NCBI GenBank assembly: GCA_017464985.1
Contig: JAFTXL010000005.1
Coordinates: 1 to 5,366, forward strand
DNA: 5,366 nucleotides
Direction: 5' to 3'
From: Clostridia bacterium
Lineage (GTDB): Bacteria; Bacillota_A; Clostridia; UBA1212
Part shown: positions 1 to 5,366 of the stretch, one piece after another
Layout of the letters: each line of letters starts with the position of its first letter
Numbering within the stretch: the first letter of the stretch is position 1
Program-made: the position numbers and the translations under genes
Notes under the pieces: generated by a model
Databases searched by the model: none
What the model saw: the letters and a program-made list of their open reading frames with translations, nothing else
Told to the model about the DNA's origin: nothing

Positions 1-114
1 GAAAGAGGAGAAATTTTTGTCGGAGCACATTCAAATGATGTACATATGTATCCTTTGAGAAATTATTTTGGTATGATAAAGCACGGTTTGCATATTGAGG
101 GTGTACGGAGATAG
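1..114 (+). CDS. C-terminal end of an unidentified protein (5' end outside window)
   Basis: Frame 1 is open from the first base to a TAG at 112-114, giving 37 residues that include VGAHSNDVHMYPLRNYF and end in HIEGVRR. The other two plus-strand frames close within about 60 bases. The composition is protein-like, and a candidate terminator hairpin follows 20 bases after the stop; both support a real gene end. I do not recognise the family. It is not the hpt or tilS product often found before ftsH in Firmicutes, because the expected C-termini are not seen. An open frame this short at a window edge could still be chance. Confidence 0.45.
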   Translation, partial: ERGEIFVGAHSNDVHMYPLRNYFGMIKHGLHIEGVRR

Positions 115-134
115 TATGGCAGTTTTTCGCACGA

Positions 135-173
135 TATCTCATAGTCAGAGATTTTTCTGATGAGATAGATTTT
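135..173 (+). terminator. Candidate rho-independent terminator after the upstream gene
   Basis: TATCTCA (135-141) pairs with TGAGATA (161-167), and TCAGA (145-149) pairs with TCTGA (156-160). This leaves a 3-nt bulge (142-144) and a 6-nt loop. A short T-run (170-173) follows directly. The stem is mostly A/T with a bulge and the T-run is short, so termination may be weak. Its place between a stop codon and the ftsH promoter fits the role. Confidence 0.45.
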
Positions 174-192
174 GTCGCAATCAAACTTGGTT

Positions 193-222
193 GTTAGGTT
201 GATTTTGGCACCGAGTCCTAAC
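193..222. repeat. Inverted repeat GTTAGG/CCTAAC across the ftsH -35 region
   Basis: GTTAGG (193-198) and CCTAAC (217-222) are perfect 6-bp inverted copies, 18 bp apart. They flank the -35 box at 205-210. Half-sites about two helical turns apart around a -35 element could bind a dimeric regulator, but a 6-bp match in AT-rich DNA may be chance. Confidence 0.25.
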
Positions 223-234
223 TTGTGCTATTAT
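205..234 (+). promoter_or_regulatory. Sigma-A-type promoter for the ftsH operon
   Basis: The -35 box TTGGCA (205-210) matches five of six consensus bases. An 18-bp spacer leads to the -10 box TATTAT (229-234), preceded by TGC (226-228), which makes an extended -10. The expected start point near 241 gives a leader of about 84 nt before the ftsH start codon. No classic CIRCE or other heat-shock operator is visible in it. Confidence 0.62.
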
Positions 235-311
235 ACACAGTGAGTTATAGTTTCAGAAATTTTTAAGATATCAAATGTATTATTTACAGTAATGAAACAT
301 ATAAGATGTCT

Positions 312-317
312 GAGAGG
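312..317 (+). promoter_or_regulatory. Ribosome binding site that fixes the ftsH start
   Basis: GAGAGG lies 7 nt upstream of the ATG at 325. The in-frame ATG at 292 has no purine-rich site at a suitable distance, and using it would add 11 residues that do not resemble an FtsH N-terminus. The start at 325 is therefore preferred. Confidence 0.75.
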
Positions 318-324
318 ATATAAA

Positions 325-2322
325 ATGGTTGAAAATAAAAACAGTAAAAATAAGAAAAAGAAACACGTACCGGTATTTACGTATTATTTAATAATTTTAG
401 TAGTGGTGTTTATTATTTCCCTGGTAATAGTTCCGTGGATGAATGCCCCCACGTATAAAGAAATTTCATACAGTGAATTTATAACAATGGTAAAAGATGA
501 CAAAGTAAAGCAGGTAGAACTCAGCAATACGACCATAACCATTGTTCCGAAAGATATTGATGAAAAAAGTCCTGTTAACTATAAGACAGGTATGCTGCTT
601 GTAGATGACAGTGACCTTGTTGCGCTGCTGATCGAGCATGATGTAAAATTCGGTTCGCCTATAGAGACAGGGTCTTTTTGGGCGAGTATACTTTCATTTA
701 TTATACCGCTTCTGATATGCTGGCTGCTGTTATGGTTACTGACAAGATCCATGAGTAAAAAGATGAACGGCGGCGTAATGTCGTTCGGCAAGAATACAGG
801 TAAGATATACGCTGAAAAAGCGACAAAGAAAACATTTGATGACGTAGCAGGCCAGGATGAAGCAAAACATTCACTGCTTGAAATTGTTGATTTTCTGCAC
901 AATCCCGGAAAATACACTGCTATCGGAGCGAAGCTTCCGAAAGGCGCATTGCTTGTAGGTCCTCCGGGAACAGGTAAAACACTGCTTGCTAAAGCAGTTG
1001 CGGGAGAGGCAGGTGTGCCGTTTTTCTCTATTTCGGGTTCGGAATTTGTGGAAATGTTTGTCGGTGTGGGCGCATCTAGAGTAAGAGACTTGTTTAAACA
1101 GGCAATTGAAAAAGCTCCGTGCATTATCTTCATTGATGAGATTGATGCGATAGGAAAGAGCCGTGACAACGTCATGGGAGGCAATGACGAGCGTGAACAG
1201 ACACTTAATCAGCTCCTTGCGGAGATGGACGGTTTCGATTCATCAAAAGGCGTTGTAATCTTAGCGGCAACGAACAGGCCGGAGGTACTTGATAAAGCGC
1301 TTTTGAGACCGGGAAGATTTGACAGACGCATCATAGTCGATTTGCCTGACCTTGAGGGCAGAAAAGCTATATTGAAAGTTCATATAAGAAATGTTATCAC
1401 AGATGATTCTGTTGACCTTGAAGCGATTGCAAAAACGACACCGGGAGCATCGGGCGCGGACCTGGAGAATATTATTAACGAAGCCGCGCTTCGTGCCGTA
1501 CGCGCAAAGAAAAATAAAGTCAGCCAAAAAGAACTCAACGAAGCAGTTGAAGTGATTCTTGCGGGTGAAGAGAAAAAGAGTACGGTGCTTTCGGAAAAGG
1601 AAAAACGCATTGTTTCATATCATGAAATAGGACATGCGCTTGTTGCCGCACTTTTAAAGAATACGGAGCCGGTGCATAAGATTACAATTATACCTCGTAC
1701 ATCGGGCGCGCTCGGTTATACAATGCAGGTTTCCGAAGAGGAAAAACACCTTATCAGCAAAGAGGAAGCATTGGAAAACATCTGTGTACTTGCAGGCGGC
1801 AGAGCTGCGGAACAGATTCAGTTCGGTTCTGTCACAACGGGAGCCTCAAATGATATAGAACGCGCTACGAAGTATGCACGTGACATGATAACAATGTACG
1901 GCATGAGCGATGAATTTGGTTTTGTAAATCTTGTATCCCGTACAAATATTTACTTGGGCGAAAACAGCTCGCTGAGCTGTTCTGATGAAACAGCTACAAA
2001 AGTTGATAATGAGATTCGCAAAATTATCACAGAGTGCTATAATAAAGCGGTAGAGATATTGTCTGAAAATAAAGATAAGCTTGATTATCTCGCTTCTGTA
2101 TTGTATGAGCGTGAAAATATCACCGGTGAAGATTTCAAGGCGCTTTTAAGCGGCGAAGAAATTTCCGTGAATGAAAAAACTTCTAACGAAGAAAATCACA
2201 GTGCGGACGGAAAAGATGAAGTCTGCCTTGCGGATTCTGAAAACACCGGCACCGAGGCGGCAGAAGCGGATTGTGCTGAAAACGACGTTGTAAGTAAAGA
2301 GGAAACAAATGACCAATATTAA
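325..2322 (+). CDS. ftsH: ATP-dependent zinc metalloprotease FtsH
   Basis: Membrane-anchored AAA+ protease that as a hexamer unfolds and degrades misassembled membrane proteins and selected regulators. The preferred start gives 665 aa. A lysine-rich N-terminus leads to membrane segments at about 20-39 and 118-139, with a roughly 78-residue extracytoplasmic loop between them. The AAA module shows Walker A GPPGTGKT (212-219), pore motif FVGVG (245-249), Walker B IIFIDE (267-272), and a second region of homology ending in RPGRFDR with arginine fingers near 331 and 334. The protease domain has zinc motif HEIGH (433-437) and a likely third ligand, Asp510, in GASND. All catalytic residues are present. 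Residues from about 610 form an acidic, probably disordered tail (18 Asp/Glu in 56). First gene of a likely three-gene operon; its 3' end overlaps the next gene by 14 nt. Confidence 0.97.
   Translation: MVENKNSKNKKKKHVPVFTYYLIILVVVFIISLVIVPWMNAPTYKEISYSEFITMVKDDKVKQVELSNTTITIVPKDIDEKSPVNYKTGMLLVDDSDLVALLIEHDVKFGSPIETGSFWASILSFIIPLLICWLLLWLLTRSMSKKMNGGVMSFGKNTGKIYAEKATKKTFDDVAGQDEAKHSLLEIVDFLHNPGKYTAIGAKLPKGALLVGPPGTGKTLLAKAVAGEAGVPFFSISGSEFVEMFVGVGASRVRDLFKQAIEKAPCIIFIDEIDAIGKSRDNVMGGNDEREQTLNQLLAEMDGFDSSKGVVILAATNRPEVLDKALLRPGRFDRRIIVDLPDLEGRKAILKVHIRNVITDDSVDLEAIAKTTPGASGADLENIINEAALRAVRAKKNKVSQKELNEAVEVILAGEEKKSTVLSEKEKRIVSYHEIGHALVAALLKNTEPVHKITIIPRTSGALGYTMQVSEEEKHLISKEEALENICVLAGGRAAEQIQFGSVTTGASNDIERATKYARDMITMYGMSDEFGFVNLVSRTNIYLGENSSLSCSDETATKVDNEIRKIITECYNKAVEILSENKDKLDYLASVLYERENITGEDFKALLSGEEISVNEKTSNEENHSADGKDEVCLADSENTGTEAAEADCAENDVVSKEETNDQY
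2298..2302 (+). promoter_or_regulatory. Ribosome binding site of the PfkB-family gene, inside ftsH
   Basis: AGAGG lies 6 nt before the ATG at 2309 and within the last codons of ftsH. Ribosomes finishing ftsH would pass over this site, so translational coupling is likely. It also supports 2309 as the start. Confidence 0.65.
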
Positions 2323-3232
2323 GCTGACCACCGTGACGTTAAGTCCGGTAATAGATATACATTATCAATTTGAAGAATTTCGTACTGAAAGTGAAAATAA
2401 CGCGGCTTCTGTAATTAAAAATGCCGCGGGAAAAGGTATAAATATATCGCGTGCGCTTTCTTCTTTCGGTGTGCCCTGCAGAACTATGGCATTGCTCGGC
2501 AGGGAAAATGCCGATTCGTATCTTAAAATGCTCGAAAAAGATGGTGTTTCATGCGAATATGTGCTCGCTGACGGAAGTGTACGTGAATCGGTTTCGCTTA
2601 ACGCCTGCGGTATGAATGAAACAAGGATACTTACAGATACATTTAATCCGGGGAAAGATTGTTTCGCCAATCTTATGTATGATGTTAATTTATATTCAGC
2701 TGATAATTCATATATTGCGATTTCCGGCAGAATCCCTAAAAGCATACATAAGTCTGATTTTATAGCTGAATGTAAAAAATTGAATGGGCGGCTGGTGCTT
2801 GATACAGCGTCTCTTTCTGCAGAGGAGCTTGCGGATGTATCGCCGTGGCTGATAAAACCCAATCAGAACGAAGCAAATGATCTTTTGGGAATATCATGCG
2901 ATGCCGCGTGCGGACTTCCCGCTGCGCGCCTTTTGCTACAGAAAAAATGTGCGTCAAACGTGATAATAAGTCTTGGCAAGGACGGATTTGTTTATGCAGG
3001 CGAGTACGGAGAAGCAGTTGTGAAAGTTCCTGAAACGGAAGTAAAGGCAACTGTGGGAGCAGGAGACAGCACTATTGCGGGAATACTTTTCGGAATATAT
3101 AACAATTTTAATTTTTTTGACTGTTTGAAAACAGGCGCTGCCTTTGGCAGCGCCGCATGTCTGGAATACGGCACAGTACCGCCGTCGCGCGATAATGTTA
3201 TAAAGATATTATCGCAGATAGTTTTGAAATAA
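2309..3232 (+). CDS. PfkB-family sugar/phosphosugar kinase, 1-phosphofructokinase-like
   Basis: Ribokinase-fold (PfkB) kinase of 307 aa, a normal length for the 1-phosphofructokinase/tagatose-6-phosphate kinase group, which uses ATP to phosphorylate a sugar phosphate in the cytoplasm. Visible motifs in order: TVTLSPVID with the substrate-side Asp15; AAGKGINISRAL (39-50), the first family signature; KPNQNE (183-188); ISLGKDG (220-226), nucleotide region; and TVGAGDS (248-254), with anion hole Gly250-Gly252 and catalytic base Asp253. Catalysis should be intact. The sugar-binding parts differ from E. coli FruK: LNPA becomes LSPV, TRIN becomes VRES at 91-94, and SGSLP becomes SGRIP at 139-143. 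The substrate is therefore uncertain. No fru PTS or fruR gene is visible next to it. It overlaps ftsH by 14 nt and ends 18 nt before the thioesterase gene. Confidence 0.88.
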   Translation: MTNIKLTTVTLSPVIDIHYQFEEFRTESENNAASVIKNAAGKGINISRALSSFGVPCRTMALLGRENADSYLKMLEKDGVSCEYVLADGSVRESVSLNACGMNETRILTDTFNPGKDCFANLMYDVNLYSADNSYIAISGRIPKSIHKSDFIAECKKLNGRLVLDTASLSAEELADVSPWLIKPNQNEANDLLGISCDAACGLPAARLLLQKKCASNVIISLGKDGFVYAGEYGEAVVKVPETEVKATVGAGDSTIAGILFGIYNNFNFFDCLKTGAAFGSAACLEYGTVPPSRDNVIKILSQIVLK

Positions 3233-3250
3233 AGCATCGGAGGAAGTTAA

Positions 3251-4054
3251 ATGCAGGATTGCAAAAAAAATGAATCATGCGCTTGGGAATGCCATGATGC
3301 TTACAGTGAAGTGATATGCCTTGAGGCAACAGATACAGATTTAAATAACAGATGGAAAGTATCATCTGTAGTTTCACGTATGCATGCGGTTGCAGGCAAT
3401 CATTGTGTTCAAAACGGCTGGGGTTGGAACGACTTAAAAGAAAAATACGGAATATGTCTTGTTCTTACAAGAACGCACATTCATATGGACAGCTACCCCG
3501 AATGTTATACTAATGTAAGAATAAAAACATGGCCTGAAAACGGTATTAAATCTATTTTCACAAGATATTTTGAAATGGAAAATGCGGACACCGGCGAGCG
3601 ATACGGATATGCTTCCGTGCAGTGCGTTATCATGGATATGATAAACCGAAGTATAGTTCGTCCCGATAATCTGAATCTGCCTGAGTTCGGCATATACGAT
3701 ATCGAACCGCCGTGCAGCGGTGTACCGAAGCTTGTTATAAAAAAGAATTTGTTGGGCAGATCTGAAAACAGTATGCATAAAAGAGTGCCTGTTTACTCGG
3801 AACTTGACTATAACGGTCATGTGAATAATTCAAAATATATCGAGTGGGTATGTGACCTTTTTGAGCCTGGACATTACAGTGATAAAAAGATATCTGAATT
3901 TGATATAAAATATAACAAGGAAACCCTGTACGGCAATGAAGTCTCCCTGGAACTCATACCGGGTGATGAAAATACTTACTATGTAAGAGGAACTGCCGAT
4001 GACGGCGAAGAAAAAGATGTATGCAGATTTGAAGCATCAGTAAAGTTTATTTAA
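3251..4054 (+). CDS. Acyl-ACP thioesterase (FatA/FatB-like, double hotdog)
   Basis: Predicted cytoplasmic enzyme of 267 aa that hydrolyses acyl-acyl carrier protein to free fatty acid, ending or diverting fatty acid synthesis. The N-terminal hotdog half carries the family pattern LTRTHIHMD (72-80) followed by VRIKTWPENG (89-98) and RYFEMENADTG. The C-terminal half has the catalytic block DYNGHVNN (186-193), with Asp186, Asn188 and His190 matching the plant FatB residues. Glu224 in YNKET probably matches the catalytic Glu; the next residue is Thr where plant FatB has Cys, a position thought dispensable. There is no signal or transit peptide, only a short polar N-terminus. A strong GGAGG (3239-3243) sits 7 nt before the ATG. 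Third gene of the operon. Its last nine codons, including the TAA, fall within a perfect inverted repeat. Chain-length preference cannot be read from sequence. Confidence 0.92.
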   Translation: MQDCKKNESCAWECHDAYSEVICLEATDTDLNNRWKVSSVVSRMHAVAGNHCVQNGWGWNDLKEKYGICLVLTRTHIHMDSYPECYTNVRIKTWPENGIKSIFTRYFEMENADTGERYGYASVQCVIMDMINRSIVRPDNLNLPEFGIYDIEPPCSGVPKLVIKKNLLGRSENSMHKRVPVYSELDYNGHVNNSKYIEWVCDLFEPGHYSDKKISEFDIKYNKETLYGNEVSLELIPGDENTYYVRGTADDGEEKDVCRFEASVKFI

Positions 4055-4074
4055 ACTTTACTGATGCTTCAAAT
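4027..4074. terminator. Perfect 22-bp inverted repeat between convergent genes, probable bidirectional terminator
   Basis: Positions 4027-4048 and 4053-4074 are exact reverse complements around a 4-nt loop (4049-4052). The left arm and loop encode the thioesterase C-terminus, and the TAA stop (4052-4054) opens the right arm. The repeat sits at the meeting point of two convergent genes, 23 nt past the trmB stop on the other strand. Neither side has a long T-run, although the stem ends in A/T pairs and ATTT follows at 4077-4080 on the plus strand. A terminator or 3'-end stabiliser is the simplest reading. Confidence 0.7.
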
Positions 4075-4097
4075 GCATTTAATTGGTTTAAATTATA

Positions 4098-4736
4098 TCA
4101 TTCCGGCATATGTACTACAACTCGGTGTATCGGTTGCCCCAAGTCAACAAAACGCTGTTCATATTCCGTCACTACGTTGCCTTCCATTCCGTCTTTGTGG
4201 AGGTCGTACGATACGTCGGTAAGTGTGCAGCCGTATTCTTTATATACATCGAGCGAAAAATCAAAAAGCTGTCTGTTATCTGTTTTTTGGTGAATTTCTC
4301 CGCCTTTTGTCAGCAACTTAATATATGTAGGCATGAAGCTGCTGCTTGTCAGTCTGTTTTTTTCATGGCGTGTTTTCGGCCACGGATCGCTGAAATTAAG
4401 ATAGATACGGTCAATTTCTCCGTCGTCAAAAAATTCGGTGAGTTCTCTTGCATTTGCATTAATAAAATGAACATTTTTCAGACCTGCTTTATCGGCTTTT
4501 TCCATTGCGGTGACAATAACATTTCTCACTCTTTCAATTGCAATGAAAGTGACATCGGGATACATAGCCGCCATTCCGCAGACAAATGAACCTTTTCCGC
4601 ATCCGATTTCAAGATGCAGTTTGCTTCCTCCGAATGTTTTAAGCCAAATCCCTTTGTACTGAGCGGGCTCGTCAATCAGCAGGTATGAACATTTTTCTAT
4701 TCTGGGTTCTAAATTCTTTTTTGTGCGAAGTCTCAT
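4098..4736 (-). CDS. trmB: tRNA (guanine-N7-)-methyltransferase TrmB
   Basis: Class I SAM-dependent enzyme that makes 7-methylguanosine at position 46 in the variable loop of tRNAs. At 212 aa it is full length for the bacterial family. Diagnostic motifs are all present: SAM-binding LEIGCGKG (42-49), acidic motif FIAIE (64-68), INANA (92-96), the catalytic and tRNA-binding block NFSDPWPKTRHEKNRLT (114-130), QKTDN (150-154) and the C-terminal signature TEYEQRF (190-196). The basic N-terminus RLRTKKN fits tRNA contact. The start at 4736 is supported by AAGGAG (plus-strand 4747-4752) 10 nt upstream. It converges on the ftsH operon and appears to be transcribed alone from a promoter in the spacer after 4736. 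Confidence 0.97.
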   Translation of the reverse strand: MRLRTKKNLEPRIEKCSYLLIDEPAQYKGIWLKTFGGSKLHLEIGCGKGSFVCGMAAMYPDVTFIAIERVRNVIVTAMEKADKAGLKNVHFINANARELTEFFDDGEIDRIYLNFSDPWPKTRHEKNRLTSSSFMPTYIKLLTKGGEIHQKTDNRQLFDFSLDVYKEYGCTLTDVSYDLHKDGMEGNVVTEYEQRFVDLGQPIHRVVVHMPE

Positions 4737-4799
4737 TATTTATAAACTCCTTAACTTAATTTTTAGATTCTTTGCGCAATCCTTAATGTGTTCTACGAA

Positions 4800-4828
4800 A
4801 TTTTAACAAAATAAACTGCGGTGTACAA
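4800..4828 (-). promoter_or_regulatory. Candidate trmB promoter
   Basis: Read on the minus strand, TAAAAT (plus 4800-4805) is preceded by TGT (plus 4806-4808), giving an extended -10. A weak -35, TTGTAC (plus 4823-4828), lies 17 bp upstream and matches only its first three bases. The extended -10 could compensate. The leader to the trmB start codon would be about 55-60 nt. Confidence 0.42.
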
Positions 4829-4920
4829 TAGAATTATGTGCTTTTTTAGTAGAAAACAGTGTATTATTGCATTTTCTCGGTATAGTGTGCAGCTGATTAG
4901 TCACATGCAGATTCCGTGGG

Positions 4921-4939
4921 TACTGATGCCCGATCGGTA
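4921..4939 (+). other. Small hairpin of unknown role in the spacer
   Basis: TACTGAT (4921-4927) can pair with ATCGGTA (4933-4939) over seven pairs, one of them a G-U wobble, with a 5-nt loop. A competing fold pairs GGGTA (4918-4922) with TGCCC (4927-4931). There is no neighbouring T-run and no known RNA family is recognised. Confidence 0.25.
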
Positions 4940-4999
4940 GAGCACTATGCCCAGAAATGTTAAGAAATTCCATTGACATTAATTTTAAACCGATTTTTT

Positions 5000-5039
5000 T
5001 TCAAGTGTTTGTCTGAAGCCGGTTCTTCATACCCTTGAA
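5000..5039. repeat. Nested inverted repeat overlapping the -35 box of the downstream promoter
   Basis: TTCAAG (5000-5005) is the reverse complement of CTTGAA (5034-5039). Inside it, TGAAG (5014-5018) pairs with CTTCA (5025-5029) around CCGGTT. The outer right arm covers most of the -35 box, so an operator is possible. The T8 tract comes before the repeat, so it does not look like a plus-strand terminator. Confidence 0.35.
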
Positions 5040-5063
5040 GCGATTAAAGAAATAATGTACAAT
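5035..5063 (+). promoter_or_regulatory. Sigma-A-type promoter for the secreted-protein gene
   Basis: TTGAAG (5035-5040) and TACAAT (5058-5063) are separated by exactly 17 bp. TACAAT differs from the -10 consensus at one position and TTGAAG from the -35 consensus at two. Transcription would start near 5070, about 30 nt before the ATG at 5101. A T8 tract upstream (4994-5001) may act as a curved or UP-like element. Confidence 0.6.
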
Positions 5064-5100
5064 AACAAAATCAATATCAGAATAAAGGCAGTTCAGACTT

Positions 5101-5366
5101 ATGGTTGATATACAAATGAAAAAATTTAAAATTAGTTTAGCGGCAGTTATTACAGTATTTTTGATTGTGCAGACGGTGTTTTGCTTAAGCAGAGGTATTT
5201 ATGCAAGCGCGGAGGAAACTCCGGAAGTCAGCGTCAGTGCGCCTGCAACAGTTGCGGCAGGCGAAGAAGCATCGATTATGGTAAATATTGACTGTCAAGA
5301 TAAGGTGTTTACGTCGGGCAGTGTAAAAGTACAGCTTTCGGCGGATAGCTTCACCGGTGTTTCGGC
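5101..5366 (+). CDS. N-terminus of a secreted or surface protein (3' end outside window)
   Basis: The frame is open from the ATG at 5101 to the window edge, 88 codons plus two bases. An in-frame TAA at 5083-5085 bars an earlier start. ATG 5116 is an alternative start, but AAAGG at 5084-5088 weakly favours 5101. Residues 7-10 (KKFK) and the hydrophobic run at about 11-28 form a Sec signal peptide, with a likely signal peptidase I site after ASA (35-37). Cys28 does not sit in a lipobox. The mature part begins EETPEVSVSAPATVAAGEE and continues with alternating hydrophobic residues (IMVNID, SVKVQLS), the look of a beta-sandwich such as a cohesin-like or Ig-like module. Too little is present to name the family. 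Likely role is outside the membrane, at the cell surface or released. It has its own promoter and is divergent from trmB. Confidence 0.8.
   Translation, partial: MVDIQMKKFKISLAAVITVFLIVQTVFCLSRGIYASAEETPEVSVSAPATVAAGEEASIMVNIDCQDKVFTSGSVKVQLSADSFTGVS

Larger units (their letters stand above)
4737..5100. other. 364-nt divergent intergenic spacer
   Basis: No convincing gene lies here on either strand. It holds the trmB ribosome binding site and a candidate minus-strand promoter, a candidate plus-strand promoter for the gene at 5101, a small hairpin (4921-4939), a T8 tract (4994-5001) and a nested inverted repeat (5000-5039). A consensus TTGACA at 4973-4978 has no matching -10 box. The stretch of about 110 nt from roughly 4862 to 4970 otherwise shows nothing I can name. 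Confidence 0.6.

Noticed and set aside
278..283. Second -10-like TATTAT close to the ftsH start
   Set aside because: No -35 box lies at 16-18 bp upstream and there is no correctly spaced extended -10, unlike the promoter at 205-234.
579..1184. A 201-codon open frame on the minus strand inside ftsH
   Set aside because: It lies opposite the strongly conserved AAA region, its translation is rich in Ser, Pro and Ile with no recognisable domain, and it is explained as a shadow of ftsH codon use.
2365..2862. A 165-codon minus-strand open frame inside the kinase gene
   Set aside because: The plus strand encodes an intact PfkB-family protein; the antisense frame has a Ser-rich shadow composition and no ribosome binding site of note.
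4110..4589. A 159-codon open frame on the plus strand opposite trmB
   Set aside because: Its translation is rich in Phe, Cys and Ile without domain features, while the minus strand carries every TrmB motif.
4803..4829. Plus-strand promoter TTAACA/TACAAT for a small RNA in the spacer
   Set aside because: The spacing is only 15 bp and no convincing terminator hairpin precedes the T8 tract, so an independent small RNA is not supported.
4926..4950. tRNA-like D-arm wording (CGGTAGAGCA) in the spacer
   Set aside because: No acceptor stem, anticodon arm or TTC-type T-loop can be built around it.
4973..5001. Consensus -35 TTGACA as a second promoter for the last gene
   Set aside because: At 16-18 bp downstream there is only a T-run, with no -10-like hexamer.

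Overview
The window looks like chromosomal DNA from an AT-rich Gram-positive bacterium of the class Clostridia, plausibly a gut Oscillospiraceae or Lachnospiraceae relative. This rests on the style of the FtsH, TrmB and acyl-ACP thioesterase sequences, strong AGGAGG-like ribosome binding sites, and sigma-A-type promoters. The taxonomic call is an inference from family resemblance; no search was run. There are no rRNA or tRNA genes, insertion sequences, CRISPR arrays or phage genes.

Layout. Positions 1-114 are probably the last 37 codons of an unidentified gene, followed by a candidate terminator hairpin (135-173). A good promoter (TTGGCA, 18 bp, TATTAT with an extended -10) precedes a three-gene plus-strand operon. 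This holds ftsH (325-2322, membrane AAA+ zinc protease), a PfkB-family sugar or sugar-phosphate kinase most like 1-phosphofructokinase (2309-3232, overlapping ftsH by 14 nt), and an acyl-ACP thioesterase (3251-4054, 18 nt further on). The operon ends in a perfect 22-bp inverted repeat whose left arm is the 3' end of the thioesterase reading frame. The convergent gene trmB (tRNA guanine-N7 methyltransferase) lies on the minus strand at 4098-4736.

The 364-nt stretch 4737-5100 separates trmB from the divergent last gene. It carries a likely trmB promoter on the minus strand, a well-formed plus-strand promoter (TTGAAG, 17 bp, TACAAT), and several small inverted repeats around a T8 tract. From 5101 to the end runs the N-terminus of a secreted or surface protein: a Sec signal peptide, then the start of what looks like a beta-sandwich domain.

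How the genes may work together. FtsH controls membrane protein quality and, in some bacteria, lipid synthesis. The thioesterase frees fatty acids from acyl carrier protein. The kinase acts on a phosphosugar or sugar. Close spacing and overlap imply co-expression, but a shared pathway is conjecture. I found no strong case for an undescribed system here. The most unusual points are the operon's gene mix, the coding-embedded convergent hairpin, the substrate-site changes in the kinase, and the structured spacer ahead of the secreted protein gene.
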